A DNA stretch of 64,000 bases from Moniliella sp. 'wahieum' (GCA_003971905.1 RSEE01000073.1:248001-312000), one strand, 5' to 3'; numbered from the stretch's first letter, positions 34,045 through 46,342 are shown. Numbers and translations: made by a program. Notes: generated from the letters alone by a model not told the origin.

Positions 34045-35502
34045 ATGGGCGACGACGATCACCGCCAAGCCTTCCACCGCCCGCAGACCGGTGCGGAGCC
34101 CATTGCCATCCCGGCCGCCCCGACGCACCAAGTTGGCGTGAGTGGCGGCGAGCGGCTCGAGTACTTGTCCACCAGTCCTGGCTCGCCCACCCTGGCCCCC
34201 GTGCTGCCCGGGCGGGAGAGACTGGCGTTGCCCGTGCCGCGTCTGCTGCACCCGTTTAACGCGGGCGACCTCAAGATCCTGTTGTTGGAAAACGTGTCGG
34301 CTGGGGCGGTGCAGATCCTGCGCGAGCAGGGCTTCCAAGTCGACTTTTTCACCTCGTCCTGGTCCGAGGAGGAACTGTGCGCCAAGATTGGCGGGTACAA
34401 TGTGATTGGGATCCGGTCCAAAACCAAGTTGACCGCCAAGGTGTTTGCCCACGCCAAGAAGCTCTTGGCCGTCGGCTGCTTCTGCATCGGTACCAACCAG
34501 GTCGACCTCGAGGCCGCGAGCAAGAGCGGCGTGGTGGTGTTCAACTCGCCGTTTGCCAATTCGCGCTCGGTAGCAGAACTGGTGATTGGGGAAGTGATTG
34601 CCCTGTCGCGGCAATTGACCGATCGCGTGGGGGAACTCAAGGCGGGCGAATGGAACAAGGTGTCAAAGCAGTGCTTTGAGATCCGGGGCAAGACCCTCGG
34701 CATTGTCGGGTACGGCCACATTGGTTCCCAACTCTCTGTCCTGGCGGAGAGCATGGGCATGGCCGTGGTCTACTACGATGTGTTGCCCCTGATGCCACTG
34801 GGATCGGCACGGCAACTGGATACGTTGGAGGAGGTGCTGGAAGTGGCTGACTTTGTCACGGTTCATGTCCCGGACCAGGCAGATACGCGCAACATGTTTG
34901 GCAAGGCGCAGTTTGCAGCAATGAAAAAGGGTGCCTACTTTATCAACAATGCCCGTGGCACAGTGGTGGATGTGCCAGCGCTGGTGGAGGCGCTGCAATC
35001 GGGTCAATTGGGTGGGGCGGCAGTGGATGTGTTCCCCAAAGAGCCGGCGGCGAACGGTAAGGGCACATTTACCAATGCACTCAACCCGTGGGTCGAGGAC
35101 CTGCGCGCTTGCCGCAACATCATTCTCACACCCCACATTGGCGGTTCGACCGAAGAGGCGCAACGGATGATTGGAATTGAGGTGGCGTCGGCCTTGGCGC
35201 GCTACCTCAACTTTGGCACCTCGCTTGGCTCGGTCAACTTTCCCGAGGTGGATCTGCGTGCGATCACAGAAGCAGACAAGGCGGTACGGATCTGCTATGT
35301 GCACCACAACCAGCCCGGTGTGCTGCGCGCAATGAATGAGATTTTGGGCTCGCACAATGTGGACAAGCAACACTCGGACTCGAAGCAAGGCCTCGCCTAC
35401 CTCATGGCCGACATCTCCGACGTCTCTCCCTCTGAGGTGGAGCAGATTTATGACCAAGTCTCCCATACACCCGCCAACATTCTCACCCGTCTCCTGACCT
35501 AA
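34045..35502 (+). CDS. SER3: D-3-phosphoglycerate dehydrogenase
   Basis: First step of serine synthesis from 3-phosphoglycerate, NAD-dependent, cytosolic. One intact exon of 485 residues from MGDDDHRQAF. An N-terminal extension of about 65 residues precedes LKILLLENVSAGAVQIL. The substrate domain has VIGIRSKTKL and GTNQVDLEAASKSGVVVFNSP. The NAD domain has TLGIVGYGHIGSQLS (GxGxxG). The catalytic region includes NNARGTVVDVPALVEAL (Arg) and NIILTPHIGGSTEEAQ (His). The C-terminus is a regulatory ACT domain, VRICYVHHNQPGVLRAMNEI to YLMADIS, as in yeast Ser3/Ser33, suggesting serine feedback. No frame break was found. The ATG at 34045 in a CCACCATGG context is preferred over non-ATG starts upstream. 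Confidence 0.96.
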   Translation: MGDDDHRQAFHRPQTGAEPIAIPAAPTHQVGVSGGERLEYLSTSPGSPTLAPVLPGRERLALPVPRLLHPFNAGDLKILLLENVSAGAVQILREQGFQVDFFTSSWSEEELCAKIGGYNVIGIRSKTKLTAKVFAHAKKLLAVGCFCIGTNQVDLEAASKSGVVVFNSPFANSRSVAELVIGEVIALSRQLTDRVGELKAGEWNKVSKQCFEIRGKTLGIVGYGHIGSQLSVLAESMGMAVVYYDVLPLMPLGSARQLDTLEEVLEVADFVTVHVPDQADTRNMFGKAQFAAMKKGAYFINNARGTVVDVPALVEALQSGQLGGAAVDVFPKEPAANGKGTFTNALNPWVEDLRACRNIILTPHIGGSTEEAQRMIGIEVASALARYLNFGTSLGSVNFPEVDLRAITEADKAVRICYVHHNQPGVLRAMNEILGSHNVDKQHSDSKQGLAYLMADISDVSPSEVEQIYDQVSHTPANILTRLLT

Positions 35503-36265
35503 CCGGTCCAGCTGAGCTTGATCCACATCCCGCTGGGACCCCACAGGGGACCCCTCCTCACAGGGTCAACAGTCATTCGTCACCCCCCAGATCCACGACG
35601 AGGAAGCTTTCAACCCCCTCCTCGTCCCAACGACCTCCAAAAGTTGCTTCTTGGGATGTTTATCCCCCTCGCCCCTGCATATGTACTTCAACACACATCT
35701 CTATGTCCCTCCGTTTGACGGTGGATAGCCACAACCTCTGCTCTACCCCTTTGCTACTTATCGTATAGTCGACATTCATTCGCAATGCACAGAGAGTGGT
35801 GCGCGTAGCTCGGAGATGGTCGGAATGACGATCGTGGCTGGTACCAGCTAATAAGATGGATCCTCGTAGTCTTGGGCAGAGTGCCATGTACCAGTGGGGC
35901 AAAACAACTCCGCCATGGCCGTACGCCACCCGGTGCTCAAGGCCTGCCTTGCCCTGGTCTCGCTTCTTCCGCAAGCGCATCACCTTGCTGTAGCTGCTGT
36001 AACATGAAACTGAGAGGCCAGACCAACCGCATTGCAAGCCTGATTGACATTTGAAATGTGAAATTTGAACAGTCAGCTGACGCCTTGCGCAGGGTTGCAG
36101 TGGAGCACAACTGGGCAGCCAAAAAAAAAGAAAAAAAAACGCGAATCTACATTCGACAGGACAGGTCCTAGTCGGCCCGCGTTTTTTTAGGCGGGCGGCA
36201 CGGGGCGGGTAGGATAACCTTGACGCAGGGGACAGACCTCTGATCCTCGCCCACCACCCACCTCG
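35503..36265. other. Intergenic region before CMS1
   Basis: No gene is supported. It contains ACATTTGAAATGTGAAATTTGAA near 36048 and an A-rich tract near 36122-36140 just upstream of the next gene. Confidence 0.4.
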
Positions 36266-37464
36266 ATGGCGGACGAACTGGAGGAGAACTACGTCCTCGA
36301 CTCGGACACGGAGTACGGCGGCGAGGGGGGGAGACAGTGGCGTTGGAGTACACGGCCGAGCCGGTGCAGGGCAAGCGCAAACGCGACGAGACTGAGACTG
36401 AACCGGCGACCGAAGCGGTCGCCCCCACCTCGGCCTCGGCGCCCCTCACCACGGCCGAACGCAACAAACGTAAGCGCCAGGCCAAGAAGGCGCGAAGGAT
36501 GGAGCGGGTACGTACTGTGCTTTCTCTCCCTCGCACACAGTAGATCAGTAGATGGTCGCGTACCGCGCGCGCGCCGGCCCAGGAAGATGAGGCCAACGGA
36601 TCCTGACCTTTTCCTTTTCCCTTTTCCTTGTTTTTTTTCGGGGGGGGCAGATGGAACAGGCCAGTGGACAAGAAGAGCGGTTGTCGGTGCTGCCACCAGA
36701 TGTACAGGCGGAACATGTGCGTGCGCTGCAACGCAGTGCGTGGCCCAAGAAATCCTCGCTCGAGCGAGAGAGATGGAGGAGGGCGTGTAGGTCGTGTGCG
36801 TGCCCCCCAGCCCCCCAGCCCCCCAGCCCCCCAGCGGAGAGCGTGGGCTGCGTTACAACGAGCCAAAGCCAAAGCTGACCCGATCGGATTGTGCCATGAC
36901 CCATCTACAGAAACCACATTCGCGCCTGTCGCCGGGCTGTTTCCCCAGCGGCAGTTGGAGGATCTGGTGCCGCTCTTGCGCACGCTCGACCCGGCGCTCA
37001 CGCTGCACGGCGCACAGGTCCAAGTGCTCGTTGTGTCGGGGAACGCGAATCGGTGCACGGACCTGGCGCGTACGCTGCGCCCTCTGACGCAGGCTAAGCG
37101 TACCGCACGGCCCTCCAAGTCCTCCGCTCGCGCCAAGAAGGACAAGGAGGAAGCTGTGATAGCCAAATTGTTTGCTCGGCACATGAAGCGTTCTGAGCAG
37201 GCGAGGTTGTTGCGCAGCAAACCCACCCCCGTCGCTGTGGGCACACCAGGACGGATTGAGCAGTTGCTCGAGCCCGTGGAGGGCGAAGCGGAGGCGCCGC
37301 TATCAACGGACGCAGTGGCCTATGTCGTGTTGGATGTGAGCTGGAAAGATCAAAAGCAGTTCAATCTCCTCGATTCGCCCGATACGAAGCAGGATGTGTT
37401 TTCGCTCCTGGCCCATCCGGCGCTGCGCAAAGCGCTGGGGCCGAGCAAGTTGGTCCTCTTTTGA
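36266..37464 (+). CDS. CMS1: Cms1-like ribosomal small-subunit biogenesis protein
   Basis: Cms1 is a nucleolar protein with a DEAD-helicase-like fold, linked to 90S pre-ribosomes. The N-terminus MADELEENYVLDSDTEYGGE is acidic. A Lys/Arg-rich nuclear stretch follows (AERNKRKRQAKKARRMER). Intron 1 (36509-36650) ends in a GCAG acceptor. Exon 2 reads MEQASGQEERLSVLPPDVQAEHV. After a second intron ending near 36911 the protein resumes ETTFAPVAGLFPQRQLEDLV, then VQVLVVSGNANRCTDLARTL, AVIAKLFARHMKRSEQ and PVAVGTPGRIEQLL. YVVLDVSWKDQKQ matches the Cms1 YIVLD-W-DQK block. Frame breaks: the G7 run near 36325 and one near 36770, before the intron 2 donor, whose exact position is therefore uncertain. Length is about 310 residues. 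Confidence 0.75.
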
Positions 37465-37701
37465 CTAATCTAGCTACTACGGTGGCGGGGGACGGGAGGC
37501 GCATCCCTCGCAACGCAACACGACCGCCTGCTACATCAGGAGCAATACCGATCATCGGAGAGGAGAGATCATGGGCATTGGGAAACGGATAGCGGAACCG
37601 GGAACGGATAGCATCAGCTCAAGAGCTCAAGAGGTGCAGTTGTGTTGGGGGGGAGGGGTCATGAGAGAGAGAGCAAGAGCAAAAGGAAGAACAGGGTATG
37701 G

Positions 37702-39616
37702 ATTATACAGCCAACGGGCCAAATCGGGGCAACGGTCCCTCGGCTTCTTGTAGCGAAAGCGCCAAGGGCGCATAGCCAAACGTAGCATACGACTCGTCGG
37801 CATGCCACACCCCAGCCGGCGCGGGCGGATGAAGCGAAGGAAGAATCAATGGCTTGGGCTGGAACTTGTGCGTGTGGTCCAAGGGCGCAACAAGCGAACG
37901 GGAAGCGGGAGGGGGAGGGGGAGACTTGGCCTCAAAAGAGTGAAACGGTACTACGGTCTCCTCTAAGGCTACCTCGGTATCCTCTTCTGAAGGAGACGGA
38001 GAGGTAGTGAGGCTGCGCCGCTCCTCCGCGGTGGTCGCGGGCCTACCAGTTGGCTCGCGGCAGGCAAGAGGGCAGGTGAGGCAGAAGGGAGCGAGTCGCG
38101 CTTGCTCCGCATCTCCCTCTCCAGCCTCAGCTGGGGCATGGACGCCATTCGCGGGAGCATCTTGCCGTTGCTGGGGTGCGAGTCAACGAGGGAAACCAAC
38201 GGATCCAAAGGCGGCGACGCCGCTCCCGTGTAGAGGTGCAATGCACCGTGGTGAGGCAGCGGAGGACTCATCCGCTCGCTCGACGGCACCAACGACGGAG
38301 CATAGGACGGACGTGCGTCTTCTACCGACGGCGGAGGTGTGGGGAGTAGCCAGCTAGATGATGCGTGCCGCCGAAGATCCATCTTGGCAGGAGGTGGCGG
38401 GACGGTACTAAGCAGCGGAGAGGAGGGTTGAGTGCGAGCCCCGACAAGGGGAGTGGGGACGACGCCTTGCGGCTCGGAACGGAAGGTGGGGGACACGGGA
38501 GATGCGGAAGAAGAAGGGGAGAGCGGTTGGTTCAGCGTGACGGAACGCAATGCACGGTCACTTCGTACCCGAGGCAGAAGCCGTACACGTTGAAGCAGGT
38601 TGGGCTTGCGCTTGTCGAGTTCGGCGGGCATTTGTTTGGAGCGGGTGCTGTGCGACTCGTCGGCAAGTGGCAAACCGGAAGCGGTGGGTAGTTGGGGCGA
38701 TACGGTCGGGGTTGGTCGTTGGGATGGAAACGTTTTGGAAGAGAGTTCCGGGGAAAAATAAGTCCGTGGAAGAGAGGTAGGCGCCGGAGCGGGCGCGGGC
38801 GCGGGCGCGGGAGAGGCGGCGCCAACGGCGGCAAAGGCCGTCATGGCGGGGAGAGACGGGGTGCTACGCAGCTGCGGGGTCTGAACAGGAGATTGGTTGG
38901 AGACCAAGAGCGGCGCCAGGGCCGAGGCCCAGTCGTTGGCCACGTCGGCGTGGGAGACACGGAAAACAAAGTGGGGACGCTGCGCAAAAGAGAGTTGGTC
39001 AGTATTCCTTCCATTTTGGCCGCACGAAAAAAAAAGAGAAAGACAAAAGGTCAATATAGAAGGGGTGAAGACACTTACGCTGTCAAGGTCAACCTGGCCG
39101 GCCACGCTGGCGCCCGTGTCAAAGTCGCACCAGGTTACGGGGCAGGGAGAGTGGTGAGGGCGAGACGGTGCCAGAAGCTCGACCTGCCAGGCGTGGGGGC
39201 GGTCGGAAGACTTGGACTTGGCCAGGGGCGCAGATGAAGGCGGCGGGGAGTTGGTGGCGGGGGGCGGGGGGTGGGGCGGAACCACTGGCCCTTGCTGCCC
39301 GACCGAGTGTGGGAGGTGGGGGCGGAGGAAGCAGGCTTGGCGTCGGCCGGGGCGGGTGTGGAGGCGAGCGCGTGGGGCAAGGCCGGGGCCATGGGCTGCT
39401 CGAGGGCAACCTTGCGGGTGCGGACGACGGTGAAGGCGGGGAGGAGGACGTGGGCGCTGGCGCTAGCAGGCGCGGGCAGGTGGATGACGAGCGGGCCGGT
39501 GGGGCTGAGCGTGGCCCAGCCGGCGGCCCAGCGGGAGAAACGCTGGGGGCGGCGCTGGCGGGGTCGGGCGCCACGGCCCAGACGGCACCGTGCATGCGGG
39601 GGGCGGAGGTGGGCAT
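37702..39616 (-). CDS. Uncharacterised PH-like domain protein with long disordered tail
   Basis: I do not recognise this gene. It starts [15 protein letters not shown] and continues [51 protein letters not shown] and [18 protein letters not shown]. After a 99-bp intron (38980-39078, GTAAGT...CAG) it reads [25 protein letters not shown]. The pattern of beta-strand-like pieces followed by a W-containing amphipathic helix resembles a PH/EVH1-type domain split by a Pro/Ala-rich insertion. The remaining 400 or so residues are Ser/Pro-rich. They end in a distinct block ([16 protein letters not shown], then [20 protein letters not shown]) with stop at 37702. Frame changes occur near 39540, 39250 and 38030. 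A membrane or protein adaptor is possible; no catalytic motif is visible. Confidence 0.55.
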
Positions 39617-39660
39617 GCGGACGACGGCGGGGGGAGCGGGAGGGGCCCGGCGGGGGCGGT

Positions 39661-39746
39661 GGTGGATGGATGGGTGGATGGATGGGTGGATGGATGGGTG
39701 GATGGATGGGTGGATGGATGGGTGGATGGATGGATGGATGGATGGA
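39661..39746 (+). repeat. 12-bp minisatellite (GGTGGATGGATG)
   Basis: About six units of GGTGGATGGATG, then a GGAT run, 45 bp upstream of the start of the PH-like gene. If read through on the minus strand it would encode IHPS/IHPP repeats, but the ATG at 39616 lies inside it, so it is probably 5' flank. Confidence 0.9.
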
Positions 39747-42493
39747 CGGAAGAGGAATGGACGCCATGCGCCGTACGAAGCGAGGGTGCGTTAGGGACGG
39801 TAGACGGGGGACGTTGGATGTGAGAGCGGACAGAGCAGGCAGGCCAAGGCGCAGGGCAGCACGGGGGCGCAGTGCGGCGGGAAGGGTGGGTGTGTGGGAT
39901 GCGCAGGGTCTGCAAATTGCGCCCTGCCTGCACGGGGCACCCCTCGCATCGCTGCCACCCCGGCACCACCCCAGCCTCGGCCTGAGTAAGCAGGGGCGCG
40001 GGGCGGATGGCGAGGCAGCAGCTAGGTAGCGCTCACCGCTCACCGCTCACCGCTCGCCTCGCCTCGGCAATCGCGGCAGCACCACAGCGCACCACCCCGC
40101 TTGCGCTAAGCTCCAAGGTTGGTGTGCAAGCAGCGCAGGCGCTGTCGGCGGATGGGCACAGGCGCAGTGTTGCGCAGGGCGGCGCACCGCGTCGGAAGCG
40201 CTCTGCGTTATGCGGCCGCCGTCCCACACGCTGTCCCACCGCCAACTCGCGCGTACTACTGCCGAACGCGTAGCCTCCCGACAAACCCAAACGCCCCGCC
40301 GCCCACATCCCACACCGCCTGCCTCCCACGCACCCTGCTGTACCCTACTCTCTGCAAGCGATGGCAGACAGCCTCCCACCAGCGCCCCAGCACGCCGCAG
40401 CCCCCCCCCGCCCCACCGCTCATCCCCGTGTACCGCGTGCTGGGTATCCTACGTACGTCGTCCACACCCACCGACCATCCCGCTCTGGCGGCGCTTGTCC
40501 AGTGCGGCAGCTTCGTATTCGCTATTCAGCCCTTGCGGCTCGGGTCTTCTTGTTGCGCAGTACGTTGCATGTCAGCATGTCAGGCATCATGCATCCAATG
40601 CATGGCACCCGGCCAGCAGCACCCGACCTGATACAAACAGGATAACAAACAAGCATCCCAGCACCCTGGCGCGCTACCGCCATATGGCCTTGTCCATCGG
40701 CGATCACCCCGATCATCCGTCGCTTCCCGATCCAGCGGACGCGAGCCCAGGCGCAACGCCCACATACATGTCCACACGCTCGTCTCCATTGAATCCAGTC
40801 CAAGCATGCTTCCAGCACACACCGCCGCACCCCCTTCGTATTGGCTACACCACACCGCACTGCCTGCTCCTGCTCACAACCCAATAACCGCTGGCCCTTG
40901 CCCCACACCGGAGCCATATGGTGTGACTGTGACAGCCGCCTTTTCAAAAGCCCTTGTGAATATAATACCAACGAGGTTGTCACAACATTCTGTTGCAGCA
41001 GTGCGCCCACCCACCCATTGGGTCCCTAGCTGAAAGCCACTGGAAGCCTTTGAAGCTGGACTGTAATAGAAGGTGCGTAGCAGCAGTGTGAGGCCATGTG
41101 AGGCCTGAGGGCCGGTGCGCCCCTCCCCAGCGTGGTGGGACGTGCACTGCACAGTGTATGGGCTGTCGCAACAAACGCACCGCATCATGCATCACGCAAG
41201 CCTCTGCAAATCGACGGGGTCTAGGATCGGAGAGATCTGAGATCTAACGCTGACATGGCTGACAGAGGATGGCTAGATGACTATTAGATGACTACCAAGG
41301 GCTATCGGACAGGCGGCCGCTTTCCCGGCTGCGTCGCCGCCTTTAGCCTGCCGGCCCAATACCCCGCCTGTCTTGTCAATCGTCCCGATGCCCAACAGAG
41401 TGCGATGCAGTGTTCCCAGAGCACAGCCAGACTCTGGCGCCCTGAAGCGTGACGCTGCGCTCCTTCTGGAAGCCGCGAGTGTGATCGCGTCTTGTCTTCC
41501 TCTCTTCTGACTAGCTGACTAGCTAACTCCTTCCTGCCCCTCCGCTTGTCCTGCGTTCTCTCACCGGTCGCCATCAGCAGTCCATAGTCCACCCCATCGA
41601 TCCTCGATCCTCTTCATCCGACCTCTTGCTTTTGACTGCCGTTCCGCTAGTTGGCATCTCGGGATCCAGGCATAGTGTCAAGGATGCATGACGATGCATG
41701 ATGCACGTAGGCCCACACCCTTATTCGCCCCCAAGGTTCGACGTTCAACGTGTGCAACGTCCTTTTAGCACTTAGCGCTTAGCAAGCGCTCTGCGTTCAG
41801 CCGCACCGCTCTGGCTCAGCGCCAGTGCGGCTCGCCGCCTCAGCGCCTCCGTAGCGGCATACGGCATGCATACTGCATGCTGCGTACCCCAACAAACAAA
41901 AAACAAACAAACAAATGGCTGCTGCGCTGCTTAACCCTACGTTTTCGCCCGAAGAACAGGACGCAGCGACGGAACGACGGAACGACACCACTGCACCGGT
42001 ACAGTCATCGATCATCACACATCGATCATCGGTCGTCTGCATCATGCTTTCCCCAACACACGCGGTTGCGGTGGGTATGTGCATCGCTCGATCGAGTACT
42101 GCGTGCATGCACGTGATACTGATGCAGAGGGACATGGGGACACGGTGCACCACGTGCAAGCCGCGCTAGCTACACTTGACGGTCGGTGGGATACACGCGA
42201 TCCGCGTTATATAGGCCTTTTGGAGGCCTTCTTTACTTTGCGCGCGTAGGTACACGAGTAGGCCTTAAATCCGGACACACCACAGACCCTCCCGTATCCG
42301 TACCCCCTCCCATCTTCCATCTGACCTGCGGCCGCATAATGCATGCGCGACAGAACCAACGACAAAAGAGGGCGTCCCATATGGTTGTCACATGTCACAC
42401 GTAACGGTGCGTTATAGTGTTGTACGCAATAAGAACACACGCCGATGAGATCATCCGTTATTCTCTCATCCACCAGAAATGACCAGTAGGACA
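39747..42493. other. Gene-poor region, start of the repeat island
   Basis: No supported gene in 2.7 kb. Open frames here (for example 40210-40887 on plus) are Pro/Ser/His-rich shadows of GC-rich DNA. Seen: CTCACCG repeats near 40035; a CAAACAAA run near 41890; GTTCGACGTTCAACG near 41737. Confidence 0.4.
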
Positions 42494-42795
42494 CTGTCAC
42501 CGAATGACTAAGCTCGCTCCAATTTCCAATTCCGCATCCTGTGTCTCTCGCTCTTCCCTTCCCTTTTGCTTCTGTTCTCTGCCTGATGCCTTCTGTTCCT
42601 CCCACGAACGATCTTGCCTTTCCCCCCGCCTCTGACAGGACCTTGGTCTCCCTCGTTTAGCCCCGACTGTTACATTATCGTTCGTGGGAGGAACAGAAGG
42701 CATCAGGCAGAGAACAGAAGCAAAAGGGAAGGGAAGAGCGAGAGACACAGGATGCGGAATTGGAAATTGGAGCGAGCTTAGTCATTCGGTGACAG
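42494..42795. repeat. Perfect inverted repeat: two 119-bp arms, 64-bp spacer
   Basis: The arm at 42494-42612 is the exact reverse complement of 42677-42795; I compared all 119 positions and found no mismatch. The spacer is 42613-42676. Transcription in either direction would give a 119-bp duplex hairpin. There is no transposase or obvious target-site duplication: the flanks differ from the first base outside the arms. It may be a foldback element, a small-RNA hairpin locus, or an assembly or library fold-back artefact. Confidence 0.95.
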
Positions 42796-45700
42796 ACACC
42801 GGAAGTGTTCTCTTCCTGTACAAGTACTCCACCATGCAACAACGCTCCACCTTTTCAGCTTGAAGCTTCTCCACGTCTTCCAAGGTATCCAGCATCTGAA
42901 CTTGAGCCTTCAAGCTTTTCATCGTTCTCATGTTTTGAATGTGCAACAGCTGTGCCTCACCTTCCGCGCACCCGTGCCGGAACAAGCACAGCTGTAAATA
43001 TAAGCGGCACAGCCACGCGTATCGCAGCAGAGTAGAACGGCGGCGTACTCGCGGTCACTGGCACCGGCGTCGGTCACCTCCATCCTCTTCGATCTGAGAA
43101 TCTCATTACTATCACGTTCATCACGTTCACCGCTCTCTGATCTCTGATCTCATCGATCTTCCGAGATAGCTCAACATGTTCACAACGTTCTCAACGCTCT
43201 CATCAACGTATCATATATCAACCCTATACCCACATCCATATATAGCACAGCCTTATCCAGCAAAAACCCATTACATGCATCTCGCTATGGTGCGGAGCTC
43301 TCAGGCTGTGAGCGCTGGCTGAGAACAGGTGGCTCCACACTTTCCATGCTGGTGCACATGCTGACGTATGGGAGCCGCATGTGTGTAAACATCACCACGG
43401 CAGAGCTCCGAAAGGCGAAAAAGGCTCTGCGCAAAACCAGTTTATACACACGGGGTTCTTGCGAAAGCGTCTGACCGATCTGATCCACAGCCTTCCACAG
43501 CCCGGCCGTCTCCCGACTGTGATGTGCGACGCGTGACCGTCCGTGTCACTGGCCACTAGTCACTAGTCACTAGTCCACTAGTCACTAGTGAAGCTTGAAG
43601 CTTGAAGTCGCTCGCGACATCCGGTACAGTGAAACCCAAGCCCAAACAAACATTTGTCGCACCTTTGCCGCAATCATTAATCATTAATCAACGAACCCCA
43701 CCCAAAGCCTCAAAGCCTCCAACGCGCCTCGTTTGGAGATATGGCTTTTTGGAGATATGGCTTTTTGGAGATGTGGCTTTGGTTCGGGTGCTATAGGGAC
43801 AGACACGCTGACAAGAATCACACATCACGAATAACTTGCATGTGTCAACATATATGTCAACACACTTCTTTTTCACAACATTATCTGGTGATTTTCTTGT
43901 TAGGAAAACATGCTGCACTGAACACTGAACACACTTTAATCATCCGAAGAACGGCAGGGTGTTGCGGACGGTGGCTTGGATGGAGGAGTACATGTTTCGG
44001 TATAGTATCTGGGTTTCCGTATGGAGGCTGCCGACGATCCGTTGAAATGCTTGAGAAGGAGTTCAAGGGGGCGCACTCCGGAAGGGATGGTACATGAGGC
44101 CTGAGGTGTGCATCGAGCCCATGAGACATCCGCGCCACCAGCGCCACGAGCTTGCAATACGAGACGCCAACTCCGTATAACCTTCCACATCGCACTGTGA
44201 GTACTGAGTATTGAACCTTGAGCACTGTCATCGCCAGGACTGGCACAGTGTGTATTGATTCTGGCGGTATAGAAAGAGGGACGCGTGGTGGTGAGAGTAC
44301 CTTTGGTCCGGCGATGGTAGTGAACGTTGACACAGTATAAGCCTCTCAGACGGATTCACGCATACTTTTCTTCAACACACACGCGCCTCAGCAGAGCGCT
44401 CTCAGCAGAAGCGTTGAACGTTGACATGACTCGGTCAATACTCTTATTTGGAGCTGTATAGAGGGCATATCATCTCGATGTTGGCACGGGGCGGTCGCAT
44501 CCTCTCCTGACACAGCTCCCCATTCCATATTGGCCTTCTCTCATCGAAATAGTTCCTGTACGACTATAGTGAGAGGAAGTCAGCGGACGGAAGAGTTGAT
44601 ATATCCATTTGCTGCGAATATCCTCCATGGCCGCATGCATACACAGGATGAGCCCAACGCTACATAGGATGCTTCTCGTTCCCATTTTCCTCAGGCTTTT
44701 TAGCGACACCCATTTATGTTCTTGAGCCGACAGCGCAGCGCTTAGCACTCTTAAAAGGAAGCGCACCCAGTCATGCCTGCCAAGACGCCGCCGGTGGAGT
44801 CACGCACCCGTGGCGAGCCCCGCTGAGGTAGACCTGGCACCTGAGACGCCCTACTGAACGGGATCGGGACCAGATTTAGGAAGAAGGAAGGGGTCATTCT
44901 CCTAGGTCCTTGCGTATGGGAGGTGAGGATTGTCGCCGATCGTGATTTCGGGACTAGGTCGACAGCCTGAGGCCGGAGATATGCCCAAATTTGCTGGCAT
45001 AAACACCGTTCAGGGACTCCTCTTACCGTATGGAAGTACTTTACTCACAATACCACAAGCTGCGCCCGCTGCTCCGCACCATAGAAGTGGAGTGCGATCT
45101 GGATGATGTGCTTCACCGAGATTGACACTTTCATCTACTCTGCCGAGAGTTTCGACGGATGCGAGGGAACGAAATTCCTCAAGATAGGAAGAACGATCAT
45201 TATGACATTATGCTCGTGAGCACACATATTCGATGAATGTTGGGGGAGGATGAGATTGCCCGCTCTACTCGTACATTGCGCCCCACGCACACGTCCGTGG
45301 CCCACGAGATCAACGACTATTTGATCACCACTTTTGTTGCCCCCACGCACGCATAAACCCCGGACGCATTTACGACATAGCGCAGGCGCTGTTCAAAGAG
45401 AGGTGGGAGGAGGAAAGCAGGCGCAGGAACTACGCTAGAAGCTCCACGGGCCCGATGGTGGCAATTTGGTCGAGCACAGCAATGCGTTTAACTACACTAC
45501 CGACCCCTTTTTGATAGTGTACACGTCATCAATATCCATGGTGGCAGTGATGTCGCTGATGTCAGAAACCTTAATTATTCTGACATCGAGGATGTCAGCG
45601 CCATCTCGGCTCTCCCTAGCGATCCTGAGGTCAAGGATGCGAGTGAGGTCAAATCTGTTGTCGGCGATCACAACGACATCAGTGCCATCAGTCTTCAAGC

Positions 45701-46156
45701 TTCAACGTTCAAAAGCAAAAGGCAATGGTCCCTGGATCTGCTTATGCAACCTCGATGGTGGCCGGTCAGAGGGGCACCCTCGCATCGTATCTTTGTGCGA
45801 TGGCCCCGTGTTCCGCCGCTGTTCCGCCTCCTTGGGTGTGTTTGCCGCGTATTCGCTGCTTCGCCACAGTTGACCAGCGATGGGCCAGACATTCATCGAT
45901 CACACCACTACTTTTCTTTGCATCTCGTCCAACTGAGCGATCTGTGGGCGACCGCTATGCGCCTCACTAGGAAACCACCGCGCCCACGGCCCGGTCTGCT
46001 GAGGCTTCGCCCCAGCCTGTTGGGCTGGGTCACCGTTGCCACCGTAGCCGCCGTTCCACTGGTCCACCGGTCCACCGTTCCACGCTGGAACCCTTCCACG
46101 CTGGAGAGACGAAATAATATCACCAACGAGGAGACCACCGGGCCTACGGCCACGTC
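42796..46156. other. Repeat-island segment without supported genes
   Basis: It holds a CACTAGT/CTAGTCA cluster (about 43555-43590) with GAAGCTT repeats; three GGAGATATGGCTTTTT units (43735-43775); several GTTGAACGTTGA-type motifs (near 44323, 44412 and 45707); and a stretch near 45040-45360 whose composition resembles decayed coding sequence of unknown family. Confidence 0.4.
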
Positions 46157-46177
46157 AGCTGGGGCTTCGCCCCAGCT
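46157..46177. repeat. Short perfect hairpin AGCTGGGGC-TTC-GCCCCAGCT
   Basis: A 9-bp stem with a TTC loop. A diverged copy of the same hairpin lies about 150 bp upstream (near 45997-46015), each preceded by a CACGGCC/TACGGCC motif. This suggests a small dispersed or tandem unit. A role as terminator or RNA element is not shown. Confidence 0.7.
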
Positions 46178-46288
46178 CGGTGCTTGGCCGCCCCTTAGCC
46201 ACCGTTCCCCCTAGAGATACGCGCTGGCTTGGTGTGCTAGAGTGCGACTTGGGAGCACTCGCGATCCTACGGATCAGCTGCAAAGCAG

Positions 46289-46342
46289 CCTTCAGACAAG
46301 CGTGAAGGCAAAGTGGTGAGCCACAAGTCTTCAAGCAACGTC
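46289..46342 (+). repeat. 54-bp direct repeat, copy 1
   Basis: It is identical to 46385-46439 except for one extra G in copy 2. The unit begins CTTCAGACAAG and ends AAGCAACGTCT; 42 bp separate the copies. Confidence 0.92.

Noticed and set aside
39661-39746. Tandem repeat as part of the PH-like protein (IHPS/IHPP repeats)
   Set aside because: A good ATG lies inside it at 39616, and the frame upstream is pure repeat without other protein character.
40210-40887. A 225-codon plus-strand open frame
   Set aside because: Pro/Ser/His-rich with no motif, ATG context or splice logic. Typical of GC-rich non-coding DNA.
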